From positions 1 to 63,323 of the forward strand of contig CALJVC010000020.1 in the NCBI GenBank assembly GCA_937974845.1: 63,323 bases of DNA, read 5' to 3'. Source of the DNA: an uncultured Pseudogracilibacillus sp. (GTDB taxonomy: Bacteria; Bacillota; Bacilli; Bacillales; Amphibacillaceae). Positions 26,061-35,946 of the stretch are shown piece after piece (the stretch's first letter is position 1; every line of letters begins with the position of its first letter). The notes below the pieces were generated by a model. That model searched no databases and was not told where the DNA came from. It saw nothing but the letters and a program-made list of their open reading frames with translations. A program made the position numbers and the translations under genes.

Positions 26061-28412
26061 TCACAAGAAATCGTAAGGGGATAAATTAGAAGGCTTAGCA
26101 CCTTGGTCGGTATCCTCACTTACTTCTGAGCGCTCTTCCTCGAGTGTATTCGATACAGGTACGGCTTTCTCCGCTTCCTTACCATCTGTTAAATATTCAT
26201 GCAAGGTTGTATAACGACTGTGGGTATCGATAGTGCGTAAACCTTTCATAAAGGCATCCATTTCTCCACAAACAATTAACGAATCCCGACTTCGAGTAAT
26301 CGCAGTATAGAGTAAGTTTTTCCGTAACATGCGGCGATGTTGGGATACAACAGGTAAAATAACGTTAGGAAACTCACTACCTTGAGCCTTATGAATTGAT
26401 ATACAGTAAGCTAAAGTAAAGTTTAAATAATCTTGACGCTGATAGACGACCTCTTTATCGTCAAATTGTATAACGATTTTTTCCTTCCGATCATCGGTCT
26501 CTCTAGAAGAAAGGATATGGATAATTTTCCCTATATCCCCGTTATACACACCATCTTCTGGCTGATTGACTAACTGTAAGACTCGGTCCCCTACTCGATA
26601 CGTCACATCGTTAATCGTCCGCTCCCGCTTACCAGTTTGTTTTGGGTTCATTAAAGCTTGTAGGTGACGATTAATATAATCAATTCCTGCCTTCGTTCGA
26701 TACATTGGTGCCAGTACTTGTAAATTATCAAGATCCATTCCCTTTGCCTTCGCCCGCTCAAAAATTGACTCCAAGACATCGACGACTTGATAGGCCTCAC
26801 ACGCGATAAAACTAAAATCCTTTTCTTTGAAAATGTCTGTTTCAGTGATTTCATCCCGTTTAATTAAGTGGGCTAAATCAATGATTTTCGAGCCCTCCTT
26901 TTGACGGTAGACTTCTTCTAAACGGACGACGGGCAACGTATCGCTTGCTAATAAGTCCGCCAACACTTGTCCCGGCCCGACTGATGGTAGCTGATCTTCG
27001 TCACCAACAATTAAAACTTGCATACCTTCTGGTATCGCCTTGAACAAATGATATGCAAGAACGATATCGACCATCGAAAATTCATCAATCACGAGCAAAC
27101 GCCCTTGTAACGGTTCCGCTTCATTTTTTTCAAAATAAAGGTTACCGTCCCAACCAAGAAGACGGTGAATGGTCATCGCCCGAAGTCCTGTAGACTCTTC
27201 TAGCCGCTTCGCCGCTCTACCAGTAGGAGCAGTTAAAATAAAGGGATATTCTTCTTCCCCTTTGTAATCATGCCGATGAAGAGAGAGATCGTGTAACTTT
27301 GCATAAGCCTTCACAATCCCTTTAACAACAGTCGTTTTTCCGGTACCGGGTCCACCAGTCAAAATCATCAAAGGAGACTGCATTGCTTTTTTAATCGCTT
27401 CATATTGTTCTGCACCGTAGCTTATTTTTTCTTCTTCTTCAATTTCACCGACTATTTCCATTAGCTCGGCATCTGTTGTATAATATTCCTCTTCTGCCTG
27501 CATCAATTGTTGTAAACGCTGGCTAAAGCCTTTTTCAGAAACGTATAAAGCCGGTAAGTATAACCTTTCCTTTCTTTCTTTAATTAGTTCCTTTTCGACT
27601 AAAGTATCGATGGCTTCATCAAGGGTGGCGTCAGATAATGTCGAAAGCGATAGGATATCCTTCATGACCTCTTTACACTCTTCTCTAGGTAAGTATACAT
27701 GGCCATCGGTCGCCTTCTCTTGTAAGGCATGATAGCAACTTGCTTGAATCCGGCTCGGGTCATCCTTAGTCAATTGGTTCATTTCGGCAATCTTATCCGC
27801 ATTGGCGAAACCAAAGCCTTCGACATCGAAAACAAAACGGTAGGGATTTTCTTTTAATAATGATAAAGTTTCTTCCCCATACAATTGATGTAACGTTTGG
27901 GCCATTTTTAAGCCGACACCGTATTTAGCAGCCTCGATAGCCACTCTTTCAAAGCCTTGGTTTTCTATCAAGTTTTTATATAAGCGTTCTTTCAACTTCG
28001 TACTAACGTTGGGAATGCGGTCTAACACGGTTTTATCTTGTAAAATTTTATTTACGGCTTGTTCCCCTAAGGCTTCGACAATTCGGGTGGCTGTTTTCTC
28101 TCCGATACCCGGAAACAAATCGCTCGATAAATACTTAATGACTGCCTCTTTTGATTTCGGGATATAGGTTTTATAGGAATCGATATCGTACTGTAAACCA
28201 AACTTCGGATGATTTACAAGTTGACCATAGAAAGTGTAAGTAAGACCCTTTTGCAGTTGGAGAAAGTTTCCTTTTCCGACGATTTCCTTTTCTTCATAGG
28301 CTTCGTTTGTATCCTTGATCTTTATTTTCACAATCGAAAAGGGAGCTTCGCTATTTTCATAGATCGTAAACACAACTTCTCCACGAATAAAACCTTGTGG
28401 CTCCTCGGTCAC
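26061..28412 (-). CDS. recD2: ATP-dependent DNA helicase RecD2
   Basis: The 783-residue SF1B helicase has an N-terminal extension with an OB-like part and helix-hairpin-helix repeats (SSDLFPGIGEKTATRIVEAL). It then has Walker A LTGGPGTGKTTVV, Walker B LVIDEFSMVD, GDEDQLPSVGPG and the C-terminal IHKAQGSEFPNVIL motif. RecD2 acts in DNA repair outside RecBCD. The start is GTG with GAGGTAGG upstream. It follows the TPR gene directly. Confidence 0.95.
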   Translation of the reverse strand: MTEEPQGFIRGEVVFTIYENSEAPFSIVKIKIKDTNEAYEEKEIVGKGNFLQLQKGLTYTFYGQLVNHPKFGLQYDIDSYKTYIPKSKEAVIKYLSSDLFPGIGEKTATRIVEALGEQAVNKILQDKTVLDRIPNVSTKLKERLYKNLIENQGFERVAIEAAKYGVGLKMAQTLHQLYGEETLSLLKENPYRFVFDVEGFGFANADKIAEMNQLTKDDPSRIQASCYHALQEKATDGHVYLPREECKEVMKDILSLSTLSDATLDEAIDTLVEKELIKERKERLYLPALYVSEKGFSQRLQQLMQAEEEYYTTDAELMEIVGEIEEEEKISYGAEQYEAIKKAMQSPLMILTGGPGTGKTTVVKGIVKAYAKLHDLSLHRHDYKGEEEYPFILTAPTGRAAKRLEESTGLRAMTIHRLLGWDGNLYFEKNEAEPLQGRLLVIDEFSMVDIVLAYHLFKAIPEGMQVLIVGDEDQLPSVGPGQVLADLLASDTLPVVRLEEVYRQKEGSKIIDLAHLIKRDEITETDIFKEKDFSFIACEAYQVVDVLESIFERAKAKGMDLDNLQVLAPMYRTKAGIDYINRHLQALMNPKQTGKRERTINDVTYRVGDRVLQLVNQPEDGVYNGDIGKIIHILSSRETDDRKEKIVIQFDDKEVVYQRQDYLNFTLAYCISIHKAQGSEFPNVILPVVSQHRRMLRKNLLYTAITRSRDSLIVCGEMDAFMKGLRTIDTHSRYTTLHEYLTDGKEAEKAVPVSNTLEEERSEVSEDTDQGAKPSNLSPYDFL

Positions 28413-28426
28413 TTCCCTACCTCCTT

Positions 28427-29080
28427 TTACTCTTCCTTCTTCCTCATCTTATCTAAGGCTTGCTTGGCAAGGGTATGGTCCGGTTGAAGTTCTAATGTTC
28501 TTTGTAACAAAGAAAAGCCTTCTTCATAGCGATCTTTTTGAATCTTAACGATCGCTAAATTATATGTAGCATCAGCATGGTCTTGATCTAAACTTAGTAC
28601 CTTTTTAAATACTTCCTCCGCCATAGAATAATGTTCTAATTTCGCTAAGGCTAGACCATATTGCATGAAATAAGTTAAATCTTCCTTTACTTCTGTCGCC
28701 CTCTGTAAAAAAGGAAGGGCGAGTAACGGATTATGTAAATGAATATAGGACATGCCAGTTAAATAATAAAGATGAGCATCTTCCATATTAAGGGCAATAC
28801 AAGCACGAAAAGCCCGGGCTGCTTCTTTATATTTTCCTCTTTCGTAGTCTACAGAACCTAATCCATAATGGGCAGTCGCCATTTTCTCATCTAATTCCAA
28901 GGCCTTTAGAAAGAACTTCTCCGCCTCATCCAATTGTCGATGTTCAAAAAGTAAGCTACCTAAATTTACATAATGGAGTGGATTTTCCGGCTCCTTTTCT
29001 ACTGCTTCTAATAGAAGCTGTACCGCTTCTTCTACTTTGTTTTCTGCCACTAATTCGGCTACTTGTTCCGCATAGCTCAT
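28427..29080 (-). CDS. yrrB: Tetratricopeptide-repeat protein YrrB
   Basis: The 217-residue protein is almost wholly TPR units (about six), such as PLHYVNLGSLLFEHRQLDEA, TAHYGLGSVDYERGKYKEA and DATYNLAIVKIQKDRYEEG. TPR stacks mediate protein-protein contact; no enzyme motif is present. B. subtilis YrrB is a five- or six-repeat protein placed between mnmA and recD2 just as here. Confidence 0.9.
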   Translation of the reverse strand: MSYAEQVAELVAENKVEEAVQLLLEAVEKEPENPLHYVNLGSLLFEHRQLDEAEKFFLKALELDEKMATAHYGLGSVDYERGKYKEAARAFRACIALNMEDAHLYYLTGMSYIHLHNPLLALPFLQRATEVKEDLTYFMQYGLALAKLEHYSMAEEVFKKVLSLDQDHADATYNLAIVKIQKDRYEEGFSLLQRTLELQPDHTLAKQALDKMRKKEE

Positions 29081-29102
29081 TGTTACGCCTCCTTTAATGG
29101 CA

Positions 29103-29138
29103 TAAAGACTATGCCACTAGTACCTAGCATAGTCTTTA
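29103..29138. repeat. 12-bp inverted repeat between mnmA and yrrB
   Basis: TAAAGACTATGC (29103-29114) pairs with GCATAGTCTTTA (29127-29138) over a 12-base loop. The right arm includes the mnmA stop codon. Only three T residues follow on the minus strand, so termination would be partial. Confidence 0.6.
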
Positions 29139-30236
29139 CCCCACATAACGTAAAGGTTTTTCATTTTTCATAATTCGATCGATTGTTCCTCCACCTAAGC
29201 AAACTTCTCCATCATAAAAAACAACTGCCTGACCAGGTGTAATTGCCCGTTGCTCTTCTTCAAAGGCTACATGAACCTTTCCGTTCTCAAGCTTTTCAAC
29301 CCGCACAGGACTATCTTTTTGACGGTAACGGAACTTTGCAGTGCATGCAAAACTCTCTGGCACTTCGTTAATCCAATTTACATCGGTAGCAATCAAACTA
29401 TCAGAATATAAATAAGGATTATCGCTTCCTTGTTCAACGAAGAGTGTATTTGTCTCTAAATCCTTACCTACTACGTACCACGGTTCCCCCGCTCCCCCAA
29501 TTCCCAATCCATGACGCTGGCCAATCGTATAATACATTAAACCGTCATGACGGCCTTTAATTTCACCAGCCATGGTTTTCATTGGGCCTGGTTTAGCTGG
29601 TAAATATTCACTGAGAAAGGCTTTAAAATTCTTCTCACCTATAAAACAAATACCGGTACTATCTTTTTTATGGGCTGTTGCTAATTGATGCTCGGCAGCA
29701 ATTTTTCGTACCTCTGACTTTTCTAAATGCCCAAGGGGGAAGAGAACTTTTTCTAAAACTTCTGTCGTCAATTGGTTTAAAAAATACGACTGATCCTTCG
29801 ATGCATCCTTTCCACGTAACAACTCAACTTTTCCATCCCGACGACGAATCTGTGCATAATGACCTGTCGCAACATAATCAGCTCCAATTGAAAGAGCATA
29901 ATCCAAAAAGGCCTTAAACTTAATTTCTTTGTTACACATCACATCCGGATTGGGTGTACGACCATTTTTATACTCGTCTAAAAAATACGTAAATACTTTA
30001 TCCCAATATTCCTTTTCAAAATTGACCGAATAATATGGGATACCTATTTGTTCAGCGACACGAACGACATCTTCGTAGTCTAATGTTGCAGTACAAACAC
30101 CGCTTTCGTCGGTATCATCCCAGTTTTTCATAAATACACCAACGACATCGTAACCTTGTTCTTTTAGCAACAGGGCCGCTACAGAAGAATCGACTCCTCC
30201 ACTCATACCGACAACGACACGTGTCTTTTCTTTCAC
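29136..30236 (-). CDS. mnmA: tRNA-specific 2-thiouridylase MnmA
   Basis: The 366-residue PP-loop enzyme has VVVGMSGGVDSSVAALLL near the start, the catalytic cysteines within ATLDYEDV-adjacent GVCTATL and STGICFIGEKNF, and DQSYFLNQL. It installs the 2-thio group on wobble U34 of Lys, Glu and Gln tRNAs. The start is GTG at 30236, 6-7 bases after AAAGGAGG; an earlier in-frame ATG at 30254 overlaps the upstream stop and lacks a site. It pairs with the desulfurase upstream. Confidence 0.95.
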   Translation of the reverse strand: MKEKTRVVVGMSGGVDSSVAALLLKEQGYDVVGVFMKNWDDTDESGVCTATLDYEDVVRVAEQIGIPYYSVNFEKEYWDKVFTYFLDEYKNGRTPNPDVMCNKEIKFKAFLDYALSIGADYVATGHYAQIRRRDGKVELLRGKDASKDQSYFLNQLTTEVLEKVLFPLGHLEKSEVRKIAAEHQLATAHKKDSTGICFIGEKNFKAFLSEYLPAKPGPMKTMAGEIKGRHDGLMYYTIGQRHGLGIGGAGEPWYVVGKDLETNTLFVEQGSDNPYLYSDSLIATDVNWINEVPESFACTAKFRYRQKDSPVRVEKLENGKVHVAFEEEQRAITPGQAVVFYDGEVCLGGGTIDRIMKNEKPLRYVG

Positions 30237-30250
30237 TTTTTCTCCTCCTT

Positions 30251-31390
30251 TCAAGCCTTCGTTAATCTTTTTACTACTTTCGCTACAATCTCCGCTGCTT
30301 TTTTAACATTCTCTTCATTGTTCATCGAACCAAAACTAAAACGAATAGAATTTGTAATCCGTTCGCTCCGCTTTCCAAACATGGCTTTTAGCACATGGGA
30401 CGGTTCCAGGGCGCCAGCAGTACAAGCACTACCACTAGCAGCAGCGACCCCTTCTAAATCAAGATTAGTAAGAAGTACATCGGATTGTACCCCCGGAAAA
30501 CTCAAGTTTAAAATTGTAGGTAGCGATTGACTGATCGAACCATTTACATAAAATTCAACGTCTGCATCCTTTAATGTTTTGATAAATAATTCCTTTAATT
30601 GACGGTAGTAAAGATTATTTTTTTCCTTGTTTTCCATAGCTAACTTCGCCGCTAAATAAAAACCATAGGCACCGAATAGATTTTCCGTTCCAGCACGTTT
30701 CTGCCTTTCTTGTAAGCCACCGTACTGCCTTTGACGAATAGGAGTTTCTTCATTGACATATAAAAAGCCAATCCCTTTCGGTCCATTAATTTTATGGCCT
30801 GATGCTGTAAGTAAATCAATTCCCATGGCTTTCACATCAAAATCAACTAAACTATAGGCCTGGACAGCATCGGTGTGGAAATATGCCTGGTGATCTTTCA
30901 ACAATTCACCAATTTCAGCAATCGGCTGAAGAACGCCGGTCTCATTATTGGCTGTCATTACCGTAACTAAAATCGTTTGATCGGTCAATACCCTGGCTAG
31001 TTCCCTCACATCCACTCGACCTTCCTCATCTACCCGTAAATAAGTCACATGAAAGCCGAGACTTTGTAAATATTCCATTACATGAAGAATGGCATGGTGT
31101 TCTTGAGCCGTTGTAATTATATGATTCCCTTTATGTTCATTTTCTAACGCTGTACCAATTACTGCTAAGTTGTTGGCTTCCGTTCCCCCGCTTGTAAAAA
31201 GAATTTCTGAATCTTTAGCGCCTATCGTATTGGCTAGGTAACTACGAGCTTTATTTAGATAAGCTCTAGCTTCCCTTCCATAGGCGTGGATGCTCGAAGG
31301 ATTACCGATCACTTTTTTTGCTAAATCGTGCATTTCTTCTAATACTGTTTCATTCACCGGGGTAGTTGCTGCATGATCTAAATAAATCAA
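30251..31390 (-). CDS. yrvO: Cysteine desulfurase dedicated to MnmA (YrvO-like)
   Basis: The 379-residue PLP enzyme begins MIYLDHAATTPVNETV, with the PLP lysine in LTASGHKINGPKGIGFLY and the cysteine of the persulfide loop in ASGSACTAGALEPSHVLKAM. In B. subtilis YrvO gives sulfur directly to MnmA, and the two genes overlap or abut here too, so this job is likely. CymR is encoded just upstream in transcription order. Confidence 0.94.
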   Translation of the reverse strand: MIYLDHAATTPVNETVLEEMHDLAKKVIGNPSSIHAYGREARAYLNKARSYLANTIGAKDSEILFTSGGTEANNLAVIGTALENEHKGNHIITTAQEHHAILHVMEYLQSLGFHVTYLRVDEEGRVDVRELARVLTDQTILVTVMTANNETGVLQPIAEIGELLKDHQAYFHTDAVQAYSLVDFDVKAMGIDLLTASGHKINGPKGIGFLYVNEETPIRQRQYGGLQERQKRAGTENLFGAYGFYLAAKLAMENKEKNNLYYRQLKELFIKTLKDADVEFYVNGSISQSLPTILNLSFPGVQSDVLLTNLDLEGVAAASGSACTAGALEPSHVLKAMFGKRSERITNSIRFSFGSMNNEENVKKAAEIVAKVVKRLTKA

Positions 31391-31407
31391 TCTAATCCTC
31401 CTATGCC

Positions 31408-31827
31408 TTAAATGTAAAACATATACTCGTCATGAGGTTCGTTATCATCGTACTTTAATAAATCTTCCAGTGTCGTCGTGTCGAGGACGTTTTTTATTAC
31501 ATCACGAATCTGTACCCAGAGGGCTTGTTGCGCTGGTTCTTCGTCCTCTAAGCCTTCCACGACGGTAATCGGTCCTTCTAGTACGCGAATGATATCGCCT
31601 GTCGTAATATCTTTTGGTTCTTTAGCTAAGGTATATCCTCCATAAGGTCCGCGGACACTTCGGATTAACCCCGCATTCCGGAGGGGAGTAGCTAGTTGTT
31701 CCAAATAATGATTAGACAAGTTTTTGTCTTCTGCTATCGATTTTAAAGAAAGGGGTCCCGCCCCATAATTTCTAGCAAGTTCAATCATAAGCGTTAATCC
31801 ATAACGACCTTTTGTAGAAATTTTCAA
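31408..31827 (-). CDS. cymR: Rrf2-family cysteine-metabolism regulator CymR
   Basis: The 139-residue protein begins MKISTKGRYGLTLMIELAR and has the winged helix-turn-helix SLKSIAEDKNLSNHYLEQLATPLRNAGL, then GPYGGYTLAKEP. It lacks the three-Cys iron-sulfur cluster motif of IscR. It aligns with B. subtilis CymR to the terminal YMFYI. CymR with CysK represses sulfur genes. The start is TTG at 31827 with GAGG 8 bases upstream; an in-frame GTG at 31836 is less likely. Confidence 0.93.
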   Translation of the reverse strand: MKISTKGRYGLTLMIELARNYGAGPLSLKSIAEDKNLSNHYLEQLATPLRNAGLIRSVRGPYGGYTLAKEPKDITTGDIIRVLEGPITVVEGLEDEEPAQQALWVQIRDVIKNVLDTTTLEDLLKYDDNEPHDEYMFYI

Positions 31828-31974
31828 AGTAAGCACCTCAATATTTTACTAAAGTTCCTTTGACCTATAAGCTTATTTATTTCTCATTTATTATAGCACG
31901 AACATGCTCCTTCTTGCATTTTTACGCATAAATCGATACGCTAAAGAAAATTGTGCCTATAAAGGATGTTGCAA

Positions 31975-33249
31975 ATGATTAAAGAACCTTTATCCTTACG
32001 AATGCGACCAAATCATATCGATGAAATTATCGGTCAAGAACATCTACTTGGAGAAGGTAAAATGCTCCGACGGATGGTCGAATCTAACTATATTTCATCT
32101 ATGATTCTCTTCGGACCACCAGGAACAGGAAAAACGTCGACGGCTTTTGCGATAGCCAAAAGTTTAAACCTTCCTGTCCGAAGTTTAAATGCGGTAATCC
32201 ACCGAAAAAAAGACCTAGAAATCGTTGTAGAAGAAGCAAAAATGCTCGGCCATCTCGTCCTTATTTTAGATGAAGTCCATCGTCTCGATAAAGCGCGTCA
32301 GGACTTTTTGCTACCGCATTTAGAAGAAAATTTATTTACTTTGATAGGAACGACGACGAGCAATCCATATCACGCCATCAATCCAGCGATCCGTAGCCGA
32401 ACACACCTTTTCGAATTAAAACCCCTTTCACAAACAGAAATTGAACTAGCTATTGAACGAGCTCTAACCGATAAGGAAAAAGGTTTTGGCGAGCGAAATA
32501 TCACCCTGACCGAAGAGGCGAAACGCCATTTTGCAACGAGTTCTAAAGGCGATTTACGTGCGGTATTTAACGGACTAGAGTTAGCTGTTATTTCCACTCC
32601 TGAAAAAGAGGATGGCGAAATATATATTGATATTCAAGTAGCCGAACAGTGTATGCAGAAGAAAAGTTTTTCCCACGATAAAGATGGAGACTCCCACTAC
32701 GATGTTTTATCGGCCTTTCAAAAGTCTATCCGTGGTAGCGATGTTAATGCTGCATTACATTACTTAGCTCGCTTACTGGAAGCCGGGGATTTAGATAGTG
32801 TTGGAAGAAGATTAGTTGTTATCGCATATGAGGATATCGGCTTGGCCAATCCCCAGGCTGGTCCCCGAACCCTACATGCCGTCGAAGCTGCCGAACGACT
32901 TGGCTTACCGGAAGCACGTATTCCATTAAGCGTTGCCGTCGTCGAACTAGCTTTGTCACCCAAATCAAATAGTGCCTACAAAGCTTTAGATAAAGCTATA
33001 GCAGATCTGAGAAAAAAAGGAATGGGGGAAGTTCCAGATCATCTTCGAGATGCCCATTATCAAGGGGCAGAAGAACTAGGACGGGGAATAGGTTATAAGT
33101 ATCCCCACGACTATCCGAGCGGTTGGGTAAAGCAACAATATTTACCCGACCACTTAGTTGAAGCACGATACTATGAACCAAAAGACCAAGGAAAGTTCGA
33201 ACGGGCTCTTAAGCAAATTTACGAAAATATCGAAAGGCAAAAAAGATAA
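31975..33249 (+). CDS. rarA: Replication-associated recombination protein RarA (MgsA)
   Basis: The 424-residue AAA+ ATPase has Walker A LFGPPGTGKTSTAFAIA, Walker B LILDEVHRLDKARQDF and sensor region IGTTTSNPYHAINPAIRSR, then the C-terminal clamp-loader-like part with AYEDIGLANPQAG. It acts at stalled replication forks. The start at 31975 (MIKEPLSLRMRP) follows AAAGGA at 31961. An ATG at 31966 overlaps that site. It is divergent from cymR. Confidence 0.95.
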   Translation: MIKEPLSLRMRPNHIDEIIGQEHLLGEGKMLRRMVESNYISSMILFGPPGTGKTSTAFAIAKSLNLPVRSLNAVIHRKKDLEIVVEEAKMLGHLVLILDEVHRLDKARQDFLLPHLEENLFTLIGTTTSNPYHAINPAIRSRTHLFELKPLSQTEIELAIERALTDKEKGFGERNITLTEEAKRHFATSSKGDLRAVFNGLELAVISTPEKEDGEIYIDIQVAEQCMQKKSFSHDKDGDSHYDVLSAFQKSIRGSDVNAALHYLARLLEAGDLDSVGRRLVVIAYEDIGLANPQAGPRTLHAVEAAERLGLPEARIPLSVAVVELALSPKSNSAYKALDKAIADLRKKGMGEVPDHLRDAHYQGAEELGRGIGYKYPHDYPSGWVKQQYLPDHLVEARYYEPKDQGKFERALKQIYENIERQKR

Positions 33250-33426
33250 CTTTGGTACAAAACATTCTATAAGAATACTTTCTCCCCTATCAGCTTACTC
33301 TTTTTTTATAAGCTAGTATATTTTGAGATAAACAAGCCATACTGAATAAAAGAGAACAATAGAAATACACAACGAAGAAAGACATCTCAATAATTACTAG
33401 AAATATAAAAAGGAGTGGTATGTATC

Positions 33427-34053
33427 GTGACAAAAGTAAGACAAGACGCTTGGACCCATGAAGATGATTTATTACTCGCTGAAACTGTATTACGACACAT
33501 TCGGGAAGGAAGTACTCAGTTAAATGCCTTTGAAGAAGTAGGTGATGCATTAAACCGTACCTCAGCAGCCTGTGGTTTCCGTTGGAATGCTGAAGTTCGT
33601 AATCGATATGTACAAGCTATTGAACTAGCCAAAAGACAACGGAAGGAAAAGAAACGTCGAGAAGCAAAGGCAAAGAAGCAAGCTGCGCAAGAAAAAAAAC
33701 AAGGTTCATCAGCTAAGCAAACCCTCGTTTTAGAAGAGGACATTAACTTGAGTAAGGTGATTAGTTATTTACAAAGCTTACAATATGAATCACAGCACGG
33801 CGAGCGCTACAAGCAAGAGGTTGAAACACTAACAACCGAAAATAAAAAATTAAAAGAAGAAAAAGAAAAATTAGAAAGCGAATTAAAGAAAGTAAAAAAA
33901 CGTCTAGAAACCGTCGAAGAAGATTATAGTGCCTTTATTCAAATTATTGAACGCGCAAGAAAGTTAACCTTACTCGAAGAGGAAGAGGCCTTTAAAGCCC
34001 CTAGCTTCCGCATGGATAAAAATGGCCATTTAGAACAATTAGGGCCTAATTAA
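33427..34053 (+). CDS. rsfA: Prespore-specific regulator RsfA
   Basis: The 208-residue protein has an N-terminal Myb/SANT-like domain (RQDAWTHEDDLLLAETVLRHIREGSTQLNAFEEVG broken by variants, with AACGFRWNAEVR), a basic linker, and a C-terminal coiled coil (KKLKEEKEKLESELKKVKK). It closely matches B. subtilis RsfA, a sigma-F-dependent regulator that fine-tunes forespore genes. The start is taken as GTG 33427, 11 bases after AGGAG; a GTG at 33415 is buried in the site. No clear sigma-F promoter is seen. Confidence 0.92.
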   Translation: MTKVRQDAWTHEDDLLLAETVLRHIREGSTQLNAFEEVGDALNRTSAACGFRWNAEVRNRYVQAIELAKRQRKEKKRREAKAKKQAAQEKKQGSSAKQTLVLEEDINLSKVISYLQSLQYESQHGERYKQEVETLTTENKKLKEEKEKLESELKKVKKRLETVEEDYSAFIQIIERARKLTLLEEEEAFKAPSFRMDKNGHLEQLGPN

Positions 34054-34125
34054 TGCAAAAGCTATGCTAAACTAGCAAACTGTCTCAATGAGGAAAATTA
34101 ATTTACAATTCAGGAAGCAAAAAAT

Positions 34126-34163
34126 AAGAACGGCGTAATTAATTACACCGTTCTTTTCTTTTT
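34126..34163. terminator. Bidirectional terminator between rsfA and aspS
   Basis: AAGAACGGCGTAATT (34126-34140) pairs with AATTACACCGTTCTT (34141-34155), one mismatch, followed by a T-rich tract. The convergent genes on both sides can share it. Confidence 0.85.
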
Positions 34164-34174
34164 TGTTAATCGAA

Positions 34175-35944
34175 TTACTCTTCATCGACAGTTTCTAACG
34201 CTAATTCCTCAAGCTGGCTATCGCTCACACGGCTTGGCGCTTGAGTCAAGAGATCTGTCGCAGATTGTGTTTTTGGAAAGAGTATAGTATCTCGGATGTT
34301 GTCCCTTCCTACTAAAAGCATGACGAGACGATCGAGACCTAAGGCGATACCACCATGGGGTGGTGCACCGTACTCTAAAGCATCGAGGAGGAAGCCGAAT
34401 TGCTCCTTCGCTTCTTCTTCGGTAAAGCCTAACACCTCAAACATTTTCTTCTGCAATGTGACATCACTTATACGAATAGAGCCTCCACCGAGCTCATACC
34501 CGTTTAATACGACATCGTAGGCATCCGCCCGTACCGTTTCAGGACTTTCAGTTAATCGATCGATATCTTCTTCTTTTGGTGAAGTAAACGGATGGTGTAA
34601 AGCAACATATCGTTTTAAATCCTCATCGTATTCCACTAATGGCCAATCAACTACCCAAAGGAAGTTAAACTTCGTATCATCGATTAAATTCAATTCCTTA
34701 CCTAAACGAACGCGAAGGGCTCCGAGGACATTATGAACGACCGCTGGCTTATCCGCACCGAAAAGAAGAAGGTCTCCATCTGCGACATCAGCCCGCTCCA
34801 TTAAGGCAGAACTCTCATCCTCCGAGAAAAATTTAGCAATCGGTCCGGTAAGCTTTCCATCCTTCACTTTAATCCATGCAAGACCTTTAGCACCATAATC
34901 CTTCGCAAAGTCCGTTAAATCACCATCGATATCGTTTCTAGTGAACTGGTCGGCATTGCCTTTTACATTTAAAAGGGCGACCTTTCCTCCACTATTGGCT
35001 GGGCCACTAAAGACTTTAAATTCGCTATCCTTTACAATGTCTGTCACATCGATCAGTTCCATACCAAAGCGGGTATCCGGTTTATCAGAACCGTAACGTT
35101 CCATTGCTTCTTGATAAGTTAAGCGCGGGAAGGGGGTCTCTATGTCTTTGTCAAAGACTTCCTTCATTAGCCGTTGTAACATTTGTTCCGTCATCTTAAT
35201 AATATCTTCGCTCGTCTGGAAGGCTACCTCTATATCTACCTGTGTAAATTCTGGCTGGCGGTCTGCCCGTAAATCCTCATCCCGGAAACAACGAGCAACT
35301 TGATAATACTTCTCAAAACTACTCATCATTAACAATTGTTTAAAAAGTTGTGGTGATTGAGGTAAGGCATAAAACTCCCCTTGATGAACACGGCTAGGTA
35401 CTAAGTAGTCCCGCGCTCCTTCCGGCGTACTCTTCGTTAAAATTGGCGTTTCTAGCTCCAAGAAACCTTGTTCATTTAAAAAGTTCCGAATCGATTGGGT
35501 AATCTGATGGCGCTTTTTAAAGGTTTCCTGCATTTCTTCCCGACGCAAGTCTAAATAACGATATTGTAGGCGTAAGTTTTCCGATACTTCATCGGCTTCA
35601 TGAATTAAAAAAGGAATCGGCTTGGATTTATTTAAAATCTTAATTTCCGAAACCGATACTTCAATCGTGCCGGTTTTCAACTTCGGATTGACCGTTTCAG
35701 GATCTCGTTTAATCACTTGACCTGTAACTTCTACTACGTATTCATTACGTAACGTATCCGCAATAGCTAAAGCTTCTTTTGAGTAGTCCGGATTAAAAAC
35801 AAGTTGGACGATACCGGACTGATCTCGTAAATCGATGAAAATAAGTTCTCCTAAATCTCGGCGGCGATGGACCCAACCTTTTAAAATTACCGTACTACCT
35901 ATTTGTTCTTCTGTTAATGTTCCAGCATAATACCTTTTCGTCAT
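34175..35944 (-). CDS. aspS: Aspartyl-tRNA synthetase
   Basis: The 589-residue bacterial class IIb enzyme has an N-terminal OB anticodon domain (VILKGWVHRRRDLGELIFIDLRD). Class II motifs include QSPQLFKQLLM, FRDEDLRADRQPEFTQ and GIALGLDRLVMLL, and there is a GAD insertion between them. It charges tRNA-Asp. Two bases separate it from hisS upstream, and both are under the T-box. Confidence 0.98.
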   Translation of the reverse strand: MTKRYYAGTLTEEQIGSTVILKGWVHRRRDLGELIFIDLRDQSGIVQLVFNPDYSKEALAIADTLRNEYVVEVTGQVIKRDPETVNPKLKTGTIEVSVSEIKILNKSKPIPFLIHEADEVSENLRLQYRYLDLRREEMQETFKKRHQITQSIRNFLNEQGFLELETPILTKSTPEGARDYLVPSRVHQGEFYALPQSPQLFKQLLMMSSFEKYYQVARCFRDEDLRADRQPEFTQVDIEVAFQTSEDIIKMTEQMLQRLMKEVFDKDIETPFPRLTYQEAMERYGSDKPDTRFGMELIDVTDIVKDSEFKVFSGPANSGGKVALLNVKGNADQFTRNDIDGDLTDFAKDYGAKGLAWIKVKDGKLTGPIAKFFSEDESSALMERADVADGDLLLFGADKPAVVHNVLGALRVRLGKELNLIDDTKFNFLWVVDWPLVEYDEDLKRYVALHHPFTSPKEEDIDRLTESPETVRADAYDVVLNGYELGGGSIRISDVTLQKKMFEVLGFTEEEAKEQFGFLLDALEYGAPPHGGIALGLDRLVMLLVGRDNIRDTILFPKTQSATDLLTQAPSRVSDSQLEELALETVDEE

Positions 35945-35946
35945 GC

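Noticed and set aside
33290..33325. Terminator-like repeat after rarA (AGCTTA with TAAGCT)
   Set aside because: The stem is only six pairs, the T run is in the loop, and no U tract follows.
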